The position numbers and the translations under genes are program-made. Positions 29,403 to 37,434 of a DNA stretch of 64,000 nucleotides are shown piece after piece. Source of the DNA: Chloroflexota bacterium (lineage in GTDB: Bacteria; Chloroflexota; Limnocylindria; Limnocylindrales; CSP1-4); the NCBI GenBank assembly GCA_003141245.1, contig PLLE01000041.1, positions 39,029 through 103,028 on the forward strand, written 5' to 3'. The notes beneath the pieces are model-generated. The model was given only the letters and a program-made list of their open reading frames with translations, was not told the DNA's origin and searched no databases. The stretch's first letter is position 1. Each line of letters starts with the position of its first letter.

Positions 29403-29558
29403 GGCAGCCCATTTCCCCAACACGCCTGGAGAGTGCGAGCGGCGGCATCGAAACGGGTGGAGGCGACCCTTTTCCCCAACACGCCTGGGGGAGTGCGAGC
29501 GGCGGCATCGACACGAGTGGAGGCAGCCCTTTTCCCCAACACGCCTGAGGGGAGTACT
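29403..29558 (+). repeat. ~60-bp direct repeat, 2.6 copies, containing the outer end of the E-element
   Basis: Units 29403-29461, 29462-29521 and 29522-29558: GGCRRCCCWTTTCCCCAACACGCCTGGRRGAGTGCGAGCGGCGGCATCGAMACGRGTGGA. Confidence 0.9.
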
Positions 29559-29754
29559 GGGTGAGGCGAAGCGGCCCAGCGATCCCCGGCCCGGTCTCTC
29601 CGGCTGTCGCGATTAGCCGTATACGGCTAGCACTCCCTAAATCGGCGGCCAAATCTGCGTGCAAGAGCGCCTTAGGGGTGAGTCCCAACGGGTTAGGGGC
29701 GAGTCCCAACGGGGTGCTGGCGCCCAGCACGCTCCCCAGGCGTATTGGGCAATA
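29530..29754 (+). mobile_element. Non-autonomous repeat element E2 (~225 bp), second copy of the inverted-repeat element
   Basis: Left TTTTCCCCAACACGCCTGAGGGGAGTACTG; right end reverse-complemented TATTGCCCAATACGCCTGGGGAGCGTGCTG; centre ATTAGCCGTATACGGCTAGCAC. Confidence 0.6.
29672..29714 (+). repeat. 21-bp direct repeat TTAGGGGYGAGTCCCAACGGG x2 inside E2
   Basis: ttaggggtgagtcccaacgggttaggggcgagtcccaacgggg. Confidence 0.9.
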
Positions 29755-29766
29755 CCGAGGTGCTCG

Positions 29767-29822
29767 TGGTTCGCGGCTCGCGGCTCGTGGTTCGCGGCTC
29801 GCGGCTCGCGGCTCGCGGCTCA
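29767..29822 (+). repeat. 7-bp tandem array GGYTCGY, 8 units, next to E2
   Basis: GGTTCGC GGCTCGC GGCTCGT GGTTCGC GGCTCGC GGCTCGC GGCTCGC GGCTCAC. Confidence 0.92.
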
Positions 29823-29919
29823 CCTCGCCACGCGCCCCCAGAAGACACGATCGGCGCCGAACCGAGGGCTCGACGCCGAGTTGGTGCGTTCGATCGCCGG
29901 CCGCCTGGGCCGGCGCGGG

Positions 29920-30117
29920 CTATCGGGGGCCGCGCGAAAGCGTGCGCTGGCAGCGGGTGCAGACGAGGGTCTTCACCTGCTTGCCCTTCTGATCGATGGT
30001 CATCCGCTGGAGGTTGGGGCGGTAGCGCCGATGAGCGCGGACCCGGTTCATCCCGGACGACTGCGGGTTGAAGCCGTCTATGGAGACCTTCCCGCAGACG
30101 GCGCAGGAGCGAGCCAT
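29920..30117 (-). CDS. rpmB: 50S ribosomal protein L28
   Basis: Inside minus ORF 29920..30663: MARSCAVCGKVSIDGFNPQSSGMNRVRAHRRYRPNLQRMTIDQKGKQVKTLVCTRCQRTLSRGPR. Confidence 0.93.
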   Translation of the reverse strand: MARSCAVCGKVSIDGFNPQSSGMNRVRAHRRYRPNLQRMTIDQKGKQVKTLVCTRCQRTLSRGPR

Positions 30118-30222
30118 TAGGTCCTCACGGATACTGAATATAAGAGGCGGCCCCGACCGGGGCCGAACGGGGCGGTATGATAGCACACCGTTTCCGGCTC
30201 CCAGGCTGGAGGTCACATTCGC

Positions 30223-30717
30223 ATGCCCGAGCGTTCGGTGGGCGGCAGATCGATCGTCACCCGCCGCGCCATCGTAGACATTGTCCGAACAGCGGTCCAG
30301 AGCAGCTACGGCGTGACCGGTTTCTGCGACCCCTCGTTCGGACGGCGTCTGCTCCGCTGGGTCGGCCTCGATAGGCCCGGCATCCAGCTCTCCACCGAGA
30401 GCGGTCTGGGCCTTGATCTCTACGTGACGGTGGCCTTCGGGATGCCGGTCGCGGAGGTCGCACGCCAGGTCGATTCGGCGGTGCGCTACTCGCTGCGCCG
30501 GCTCGTTGGCGTGGAGGTCGCGAGCCTGACGATCCACGTCGACGGCCTTGGGTATCAGCCAACGGCCGTGCAGCGCGCGGAGGTGATCGAACGGGAGTCG
30601 ATCGAACTTGCCGAACCGAGCCGGGAAGCCACGACGGAGACGGCCGGACCGGATCAGGCCCATCTCAAGACCACGGCCGAGGGAGAGACGGCTTCGAGAA
30701 GACGCAAGTCAAGATGA
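30223..30717 (+). CDS. Asp23/Gls24 family envelope stress response protein
   Basis: RSIVTRRAIVDIVRTAVQSSYGV...GLGLDLYVTVAFGMPVAEVARQVDSAVRYSLRRLVGVEVASLTIHVDGL. Confidence 0.85.
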   Translation: MPERSVGGRSIVTRRAIVDIVRTAVQSSYGVTGFCDPSFGRRLLRWVGLDRPGIQLSTESGLGLDLYVTVAFGMPVAEVARQVDSAVRYSLRRLVGVEVASLTIHVDGLGYQPTAVQRAEVIERESIELAEPSREATTETAGPDQAHLKTTAEGETASRRRKSR

Positions 30718-30733
30718 GGCATCGAGTCGCCCG

Positions 30734-32545
30734 ATGACGCGCCGAGCCGGTGACGGGGCCGGACTCCTGGCGGCCTTCCACGCCGCTGTCGACAACCTTG
30801 CCGACCACGTCGACGAGGTGAACGCACTCAACGTCTTCCCCGTGCCCGACGGCGACACCGGCAGCAACATGCTCGCCACGGTGCGCGCGGCACTGGCCGA
30901 GGCGGATGGAGTGGCCGGCCGGCCGGCCGATCGAGTGGCCGCCGCCATCAGCTTCGGGGCGCTGATGGGCGCTCGGGGCAACTCCGGCGTCATCGCCTCG
31001 CAGATATTCCGGGGCATGGCCGAAGGGCTGGGCAGCAGGGAGCGTTTCGACGGCGCCGACCTAGCCCGGTCGCTGACCCAGGGGACGGCGACCGCGTACA
31101 AGGCGGTTGCCAAGCCGGTCGAGGGTACGATCCTGACTGTCATCCGTGAAGCCTCGGCAGCGGCCGTGGTCGTCGCCGAAGGGGGCGGCGATCTCGAGTC
31201 TGTCCTCATCGCCGCGGTCCAGGCGGCCGAAGAGGCAGTCGCGAAGACGCCCTCGATGCTGCCGATTCTGCGCGAGGCCGGCGTGGTCGACGCCGGCGGG
31301 CAGGGCCTCTTGCGGCTGCTCCAGGGAGCCCTGAATTACATCGTCGCCCACAACCCGGCCGAGGCGGCGGGCGGACCCCGTGTCGTTACCCACGGGCGAG
31401 CAGTCGCGCTAGCCGCCCCGATCGACGAGGGCTTCGGCTACGAGACCATGTTCCTGCTCCAGACACAGGACGAGCCACTCGACATCGATCGACTGCGGGG
31501 CGAGCTCGAGCGGATCGGCGACTCCGTGCTGGTGGCCGGCGACGGTCGGGCGGTCAAGGTTCACATCCACAACGACCGACCCGACCAGGTGATCGCGCTG
31601 GGCCTGTCGATGGGGTCGATCACCCGAATCACCGTCGAGAACCTGGACTCACAGAGTCAGCAGGCCCGAGAGAAGCGCGAGGCGGAGCGGAGCGTCGGCC
31701 AGCTCGTTGCCGAAGTGGGCGCGCATGGCGAAGGCCACTGGGCGGGACGCGGATCCGGGCATGCGCGCGGCCATCTCGAGGTCCGCCCGCACGTGGACCT
31801 GGAGACCTACGGTGCCGAGGCGGAGCCGGCCGTGGACGCGGCCAATGGGTCGAATGGAACGGGCAAAGGGGCGGCGCCGCTGGAGGCGGTCCCGCTTGCA
31901 GTCGTGGCGGTCACCGCCGGCGACGGGCTGGCGCGAATCTTCGAATCGTTCGGCGTGGCTGCGGTCGTGCAGGGCGGCCAGACCAACAATCCCTCGACTG
32001 GGGAGCTGCTCGACGCGGTGGAGAGGATCGCCGCGGAAGAGATCCTGCTGCTGCCCAACAACCCGAACGTCGTTCTGGCAGCGCGCCAGGCCTCCGAGTT
32101 GACCACTCGCCGCGTGCGGGTCGTGCCGACACGAAACGCCGCCGAGGGCTTCGCCGCGCTGCTGGCGATGGACACGGGCCGGGACGCCACCGCCAATGCC
32201 GAGTTCATGACGCTTGCCGGCCGGGCGATCCAGACATTGCAGGTGACCGAGGCCGTTCGCGATGCGACGATCGGCGGGCGGAAGGTTCGAATGGGCCAGA
32301 CGATCGTCCTCGATCCGGACGACGGCCTGCTGGCGGTGAACAGCGATCGAATGAAGGCCGTCCTGGCAGCAATGCGGGCCCTGGAGCCCGGTTTCGAGCT
32401 CGTGACCATCTACTACGGCGACGGGGCCGAGCTGGCAGAGGCCGAGGAGGTCGCCAGACGGATCGGGGAGTCGCGTCCCGGCGTGGAAGTGGAGGTGATC
32501 CACGGCGGTCAGCCCCACTACCGGTACCTCATCGCGGCCGAGTAG
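30734..32545 (+). CDS. fakA: DAK2 domain-containing fatty acid kinase-like protein (FakA/YloV)
   Basis: In ORF 30608..32545; VNALNVFPVPDGDTGSNMLATVRAALAEADG, MGARGNSGVIASQIFRGMAEG, C-terminal DegV-partner domain. Confidence 0.92.
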   Translation: MTRRAGDGAGLLAAFHAAVDNLADHVDEVNALNVFPVPDGDTGSNMLATVRAALAEADGVAGRPADRVAAAISFGALMGARGNSGVIASQIFRGMAEGLGSRERFDGADLARSLTQGTATAYKAVAKPVEGTILTVIREASAAAVVVAEGGGDLESVLIAAVQAAEEAVAKTPSMLPILREAGVVDAGGQGLLRLLQGALNYIVAHNPAEAAGGPRVVTHGRAVALAAPIDEGFGYETMFLLQTQDEPLDIDRLRGELERIGDSVLVAGDGRAVKVHIHNDRPDQVIALGLSMGSITRITVENLDSQSQQAREKREAERSVGQLVAEVGAHGEGHWAGRGSGHARGHLEVRPHVDLETYGAEAEPAVDAANGSNGTGKGAAPLEAVPLAVVAVTAGDGLARIFESFGVAAVVQGGQTNNPSTGELLDAVERIAAEEILLLPNNPNVVLAARQASELTTRRVRVVPTRNAAEGFAALLAMDTGRDATANAEFMTLAGRAIQTLQVTEAVRDATIGGRKVRMGQTIVLDPDDGLLAVNSDRMKAVLAAMRALEPGFELVTIYYGDGAELAEAEEVARRIGESRPGVEVEVIHGGQPHYRYLIAAE

Positions 32546-32549
32546 GGGA

Positions 32550-35030
32550 GTGGCGACGCGGGGGTCCGAGCGATCGCAGGGAGGGCCGAGTGGCTCCGCC
32601 GGGCGGCCGCCTTCGGGGACGACGCGGGCGTCGACGCGACGAGTCGCGTCACGGGCCACGCCGCGCGGGCCTGTCGGCCCCGAGACCAGGATCGGAGAGA
32701 GCGGCTTCCTCGGCGCCACGACTCTGCGGCGGGTCGGGCCGCGGCTCGGCATCGCCACCGTCCGCGACCTGCTCTTCCACCTGCCTCGCCGCTACGACGA
32801 CCTGCGCGAGCTGAGCTCCGCCCGGGATCTGGTCTGGATCCGCGACGGCGAGCCCGCCAGCGCGCGACTTCAGGTGCGGAACATCTGCGTGGAGCAGACC
32901 TTCCGCCGGCGCATCCAGCGCACGACCGCCTACCTCGGCGATGAGACCGGCGAGGCCGAGGCAACGTGGTTCGGGCGGCGCGGAATCGAGAAGCGGCTGC
33001 ACGAGGGACAGTGGATTGTCATCAGCGGCAAGATCCGCCGCCGCGGCTTCACAACGAGCTTCGACAATCCGGAGTTCCAGCCGGACGACGGGTCGGCGCT
33101 GCTGCATGCCGGACGGATCGTGCCGGTGTATCGGCTCACGGCGGGGCTGACGGCGACGACTCTCCGGCGGGCGATCCGGCAGGCCCTCGACGCGGTTGGT
33201 GCCGCGTATCCGGAGTACCTGCCAGCCGAGGCCGCGTGCATGACAGCAGCGGCCGCACCAGCAGCGGCCGCACCAGCAACGGGTGCACCAGAGGCGGGCG
33301 CGACCCGTCCGCTCTCGATCGCCGCGGCGCTCGAGAGCGCCCACTACCCGGAGAGCTTCGGCGCGCGCGACGCCGCTCTCCGGCGTCTCGGGTTCGACGA
33401 GCTGCTGGCGCTGCAGATCGGCATGGTGGCGCGCGACCGGCAGCGCCGCGTGGCCGTCGGGGAGTCTGTGGCCGTCTCGCCGGCCCGCGTGGCGGAGGCG
33501 ATCGAGCGCGTCGAGACCGCCCTGACCGAGCAGATCCGGGCCCGCGGCGCCACGGAGCCGGCCCGCCTGACCGCGGACCAGGTCGAGGCCGTGAGCGCGA
33601 TCGTGGCCGACCTTGCTCAGCCCCGGCCGATGATGCGGCTCCTGCAGGGCGACGTCGGATCGGGCAAGACCGCGGTCGCAGCGCTGGCGCTGGCCTTCGT
33701 AGCCGACGCCGGGCGGCAGGGCGCGCTACTCGCGCCGACGGATCTGCTGGCCCGGCAGCATCACGTTGCCTTGCGGCGGCTGCTGGAGCCGCTCGGCCAC
33801 GACGTGACACTCCTCACCGGGTCGCTGCCCGCGAGCCAGCGGCGCGAGGCGCTCAAGCTGCTTGCCGCGCCGCCCGTGGGCGGAGGCCTGCTGGGCGGAA
33901 GCAGCGGCCGGATCGTGGTAGGAACGCACGCTCTCGTGCAGGAGGCCGTGCAGTTCGGAGACCTGGCCCTGGCCGTCGTCGACGAGCAGCATCGATTCGG
34001 GGTCGCGCAGCGAGAGGCGCTCGGCGCCAAGGGCCGGTCGCCACACGTTTTGCTGATGACGGCAACGCCGATCCCGAGGACTCTGGGCCAGATCATGCTC
34101 GCCGACCTGGACGTTTCGGACCTGCGAACCCCGCCGGCCGGCCGGCAGCGGATCATGACGGATGTCCGGCATAGCGACGGCCTTGATGGCACTGGCGCCG
34201 ACCCGAAACGGGACGCGTACCGGGGCATCGTCGACCAGGTCAGGAAGGGCCACCGCGCCTTCGTCGTCGTGCCACTGGTTGAGGAGGACGAGGAGACTGC
34301 CGCCCGCTCCGCCGACGAGGTCGCTGCGGCCCTGCCGGCCCAGCTGGGGGAGGCGGCGTCTCGGATGGGCCTCCCCGCGGATCCGACGGTCCGCGTCGGC
34401 GTCGTCCACGGCCAGATGAAGGCGGCCCAGCGCGACACAACGATGGATCTCTTCCGTCGGGGCGAGTTGGACGTGCTCGTCGGCACGACAGTGCTGGAAG
34501 TGGGGGTGGACGTGCCCGAGGCCACGGTGATGCTGATCCTGGACGCGGATCGCTTCGGCCTCGCGCAGCTCCACCAGTTGCGCGGTCGCGTCGGTCGGGG
34601 AGAGGCGCAGGCGTACTGCATCGTCGTGTCCGACTCGAACGACGAGACCGCGAAGGCCCGCCTCGAGGCCCTCGCTACTCACCATGACGGCTTCGAGCTG
34701 GCCGAGCTCGACCTGGAGCTGCGGCGCGAGGGCGAGCTGCTGGGCCTGCATCAGAGCGGTCTGCCGACGCTGCGGATCGCCTCGCTGCGGAACAAGGAGG
34801 ACCGCGAGCGCGCGGCCCAGGCCCGCGCCGTGGCCGAGCGACTCCTCGACGAGAAGGGCGGGCTGCTGCCCGGTCACGATGCGCTGGCCGCGGAGTTGCG
34901 CGACGGTTGGTTGGCCCGGGTTGGTGCGGGCGAGGTGCTGGCGGAGGTCGCCGACGCGGCCTCGGCCACGGAAGCCATGGCCACGGAAGCCGCAGCCGCT
35001 CAGGCGGCGGCCGCGGAGGCGCCCGAATGA
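32550..35030 (+). CDS. recG: ATP-dependent DNA helicase RecG
   Basis: MRLLQGDVGSGKTAVAALALAFVADAGRQGALLAPTDLLARQH, DEQHRFGVAQREAL, LMTATPIPRTLGQIM, QLHQLRGRVGRGEAQAYC. Confidence 0.96.
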   Translation: MATRGSERSQGGPSGSAGRPPSGTTRASTRRVASRATPRGPVGPETRIGESGFLGATTLRRVGPRLGIATVRDLLFHLPRRYDDLRELSSARDLVWIRDGEPASARLQVRNICVEQTFRRRIQRTTAYLGDETGEAEATWFGRRGIEKRLHEGQWIVISGKIRRRGFTTSFDNPEFQPDDGSALLHAGRIVPVYRLTAGLTATTLRRAIRQALDAVGAAYPEYLPAEAACMTAAAAPAAAAPATGAPEAGATRPLSIAAALESAHYPESFGARDAALRRLGFDELLALQIGMVARDRQRRVAVGESVAVSPARVAEAIERVETALTEQIRARGATEPARLTADQVEAVSAIVADLAQPRPMMRLLQGDVGSGKTAVAALALAFVADAGRQGALLAPTDLLARQHHVALRRLLEPLGHDVTLLTGSLPASQRREALKLLAAPPVGGGLLGGSSGRIVVGTHALVQEAVQFGDLALAVVDEQHRFGVAQREALGAKGRSPHVLLMTATPIPRTLGQIMLADLDVSDLRTPPAGRQRIMTDVRHSDGLDGTGADPKRDAYRGIVDQVRKGHRAFVVVPLVEEDEETAARSADEVAAALPAQLGEAASRMGLPADPTVRVGVVHGQMKAAQRDTTMDLFRRGELDVLVGTTVLEVGVDVPEATVMLILDADRFGLAQLHQLRGRVGRGEAQAYCIVVSDSNDETAKARLEALATHHDGFELAELDLELRREGELLGLHQSGLPTLRIASLRNKEDRERAAQARAVAERLLDEKGGLLPGHDALAAELRDGWLARVGAGEVLAEVADAASATEAMATEAAAAQAAAAEAPE

Positions 35031-35719
35031 GCGATGCAGGCCGCGTCATCGCCGGCTCTGCCAGAGGGACGCGACTACTCGCGCCCGGGCCGGGTACGCG
35101 GCCCATTGGCGACCGCGTCAAGCAGACTCTCTTCGCGATTCTGGAGCCGGACCTCCCCGGTGCCGCGATCCTCGATCTCTTCGCCGGCTCCGGAGCGGGC
35201 GGGATCGAGGCGCTTTCCCGGGGAGCGGCCAGGGCCGTCTTCGTCGAGCGTGATGCCGCCGCAGCCCGAGTCATCGCCGAGAATCTGGTCCGGGCCCGCT
35301 TCGCCGAGCGGGGTACCGTGACTCGAGCCGACGCGCTGACCTACCTTGCCGACCGCGCCGTCGCCGACGGCCCATTCGACGTCGTGCTGGTCGACCCGCC
35401 GTATGCCGAACCGCATTTGCTCGAAGCCGCCCTCATCAGGCTTGGGGCCGGCGCCTCAGCCGCCGCCGCCCACGGCGCCTCAGCCGCCGGCCCAGCTGCG
35501 CTCCTGCTGCGACCCGAAGCCTGGGTCGTCGCGAAGCATTTCTGGCGCACCCCTCCACCGCCGGCCGTCGGGCTGCTAGCATCCGTACGGACCCGACGGT
35601 TCGGAGAGACCGCTCTGACGTTCTACCGCCAGGCGGGCTCTGCGCCCCGGGATGCGGAGGAGTCGGCGGCCGTCACGCCCGCCCGGCCCGCCGCCGAGTC
35701 GGAGGAGGCTGCCAGGTGA
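35027..35719 (+). CDS. rsmD: 16S rRNA (guanine(966)-N(2))-methyltransferase
   Basis: GRVIAGSARGTRLLAPGPGTRPIGDRVKQTLFAILEPDLPGAAILDLFAGSGAGGIEALSRGA, DVVLVDPPYA. Confidence 0.94.
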   Translation: MSDAGRVIAGSARGTRLLAPGPGTRPIGDRVKQTLFAILEPDLPGAAILDLFAGSGAGGIEALSRGAARAVFVERDAAAARVIAENLVRARFAERGTVTRADALTYLADRAVADGPFDVVLVDPPYAEPHLLEAALIRLGAGASAAAAHGASAAGPAALLLRPEAWVVAKHFWRTPPPPAVGLLASVRTRRFGETALTFYRQAGSAPRDAEESAAVTPARPAAESEEAAR

Positions 35720-36219
35720 AGATCGCCGTCTACCCGGGCTCGTTCGACCCGATGACGTACGGTCACCTCGACATCGTCGCCCGCGCCGCCGCCGTCTTCG
35801 ACCGCGTGGTCTTCGCCGTGCTCGTGAACCCGCGTAAGTCGGCCCCGATCTTCCCGACGGACGTCCGGCTGGCCGTCATTCGCGAGGCCGTGGACGAGTG
35901 CTGCCCGCCCGAGGTCTCAGCCCGCATCGACGTCGAATCCTTCGACGGCCTGACCGTCGACTTCTGCCGCAAGCGCGGCGCGAAGTTCGTCGTTCGGGGC
36001 CTGCGGGCCATCTCCGACTTCGAATCCGAGCTGCAGATGGCCCACAGCAACCGTAAGCTCGACCCGGAAGTCGACACCGTCTTCTTCATGACCTCGGTCG
36101 AAAACAGCTACCTGAGCTCCAGTCTCGTCAAGGAGATCGCCAACTTCCGCGGTGACGTGACGCAAATGGTGCCTCCGGCTGTCGCCAGGCGTCTGGCGGC
36201 CCGGGGTCCGAGTCTATAA
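35716..36219 (+). CDS. coaD: Pantetheine-phosphate adenylyltransferase
   Basis: MKIAVYPGSFDPMTYGHLDIVARAAAVFDRVVFAVLVNPRK, FFMTSVENSYLSSSLVKEIANFRGDVTQMVPP. Confidence 0.97.
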   Translation: MKIAVYPGSFDPMTYGHLDIVARAAAVFDRVVFAVLVNPRKSAPIFPTDVRLAVIREAVDECCPPEVSARIDVESFDGLTVDFCRKRGAKFVVRGLRAISDFESELQMAHSNRKLDPEVDTVFFMTSVENSYLSSSLVKEIANFRGDVTQMVPPAVARRLAARGPSL

Positions 36220-36280
36220 TCGAGGGAACGGCAGCCCTAGACCTTGCCCCAGGAGGGCCAGTCCGATCGACATCACTCAT

Positions 36281-36802
36281 TTGGTCGAGCGACTCGAATC
36301 TCTCGTGGCAAACGGCCGGAAGCTTCCCCTGACCAGCCGCGTCCTGATCGACCAGGCCTATGCGCTGGATCTGATCGACCAGTTGCGAGTCACGATCCCC
36401 GAGGAGATCAAGACAGCCAATCGCGTCAACTCGGAGGTCGATCGGCTGCTCGAGCAGGCCCGCGAGGAGGCGGAGCAGATTCTGGCCCGGGCCCAGGAGC
36501 AGGCCACGTACCTGATCGAGGAGCGAGAGCTCACCCGTCAGGCCGAGGAGATGGGTCTGGAGATCGTCCGTCAGTCTCGGACTGAAGGCGAGGGGATCCG
36601 ACGTGGCGCCGACGACTACGCCGCCGACGTACTCTCCAAGCTCGAGGTCGAGGTGATCCGCACGCTCAAGAGCATCCGGCTCGGTCTGGATCTATTGGAC
36701 GAAAGGCGCGCCGTCCCCACGGTCGCGGAGAGTAGCGATGGAGAGGGTGCGATCGATGAGTTCGACGAGTCGGCAGGGACAGAACAGCCCGTCCGCCGCT
36801 GA
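36281..36802 (+). CDS. Coiled-coil hypothetical protein (ATP synthase B / DivIVA-like), TTG start
   Basis: MVERLESLVANGRKLPLTSRVLIDQAYALDLIDQLRVTIPEEIKTANRVNSEVDRLLEQAREEAEQILARAQEQA. Confidence 0.7.
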   Translation: MVERLESLVANGRKLPLTSRVLIDQAYALDLIDQLRVTIPEEIKTANRVNSEVDRLLEQAREEAEQILARAQEQATYLIEERELTRQAEEMGLEIVRQSRTEGEGIRRGADDYAADVLSKLEVEVIRTLKSIRLGLDLLDERRAVPTVAESSDGEGAIDEFDESAGTEQPVRR

Positions 36803-37337
36803 CGCGCTGACCTTCAACGTCGCCGGCCTGCTGGCCGAGCCCGCCGGGACGACTCACGACCTCGAGATCTCCTCGCCGGCGCTGGATCTCGGACCGGACC
36901 TCCGGCAGAGCCGCGGCGTTCAGGGGCGGCTTCGCCTGACTCGAACGAACCGCGGCCTCCTGGTCAAGGGCCGGCTTGTCACGTCGCTGGCGCTGGTCTG
37001 CAGCCGATGCCTGCGCGAGATCGACTATCCGGTCGAGATGGAGATCGAGGAAGAGGCGCTGCCGACGATCGATCTGGCGAGCGGCGTGGCGCTCGACACC
37101 GCGGCCGAGCCCGACGCCCTTCGCCTGACGGACCACCACGAGCTGGCCCTGGAGGAAGAGGTTCGCGACGCGATCCTGCTGACCGAGCCGATCGCACCGC
37201 TCTGCCGCGAGGACTGCCCGGGGCTGTGCGTGATCTGCGGCGAGGAGCTGGGCGGCGGCCCGCACGACCACCCAGACGCCGAAATCGACCCCCGACTGGA
37301 GACCCTGCGTCAGTTTCAGTCGCCAGACGAAGGCTGA
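36738..37337 (+). CDS. DUF177 (YceD-like) protein (start may be 36756)
   Basis: TRGLLVKGRLVTSLALVCSRCLREIDYPVEMEIEEEALPT...PLCREDCPGLCVICGEELGGGPHDHPDAEIDPRLETLRQF. Confidence 0.88.
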   Translation: MERVRSMSSTSRQGQNSPSAADALTFNVAGLLAEPAGTTHDLEISSPALDLGPDLRQSRGVQGRLRLTRTNRGLLVKGRLVTSLALVCSRCLREIDYPVEMEIEEEALPTIDLASGVALDTAAEPDALRLTDHHELALEEEVRDAILLTEPIAPLCREDCPGLCVICGEELGGGPHDHPDAEIDPRLETLRQFQSPDEG

Positions 37338-37434
37338 ACCGGCGGATAGCGCCGAATCGGCTCACGGTCTGGAGCATTGGCCCCGGAATCTTCGTCAGCC
37401 AAAGAACGCGCTGCACAGTCGCTAGACTTCGGCC

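Noticed and set aside
29403-29558. CRISPR-like array (three regularly spaced repeats, ~60-bp period)
   Set aside because: The intervening sequence is itself nearly identical between units, only 2.6 copies exist, and no cas genes are nearby; this is a tandem repeat.
24773-29754. Composite transposon bounded by E1 and E2
   Set aside because: The interval contains only housekeeping genes (rlmN, rpe, PAP2-like, dtd), no transposase or integrase; no evidence that it moves as a unit.
29383-29823. Minus-strand ORF with SREPRAASREPRAAS repeats
   Set aside because: Translation of the GGYTCGY heptamer array and E2 element; heptamers stay open in all frames.
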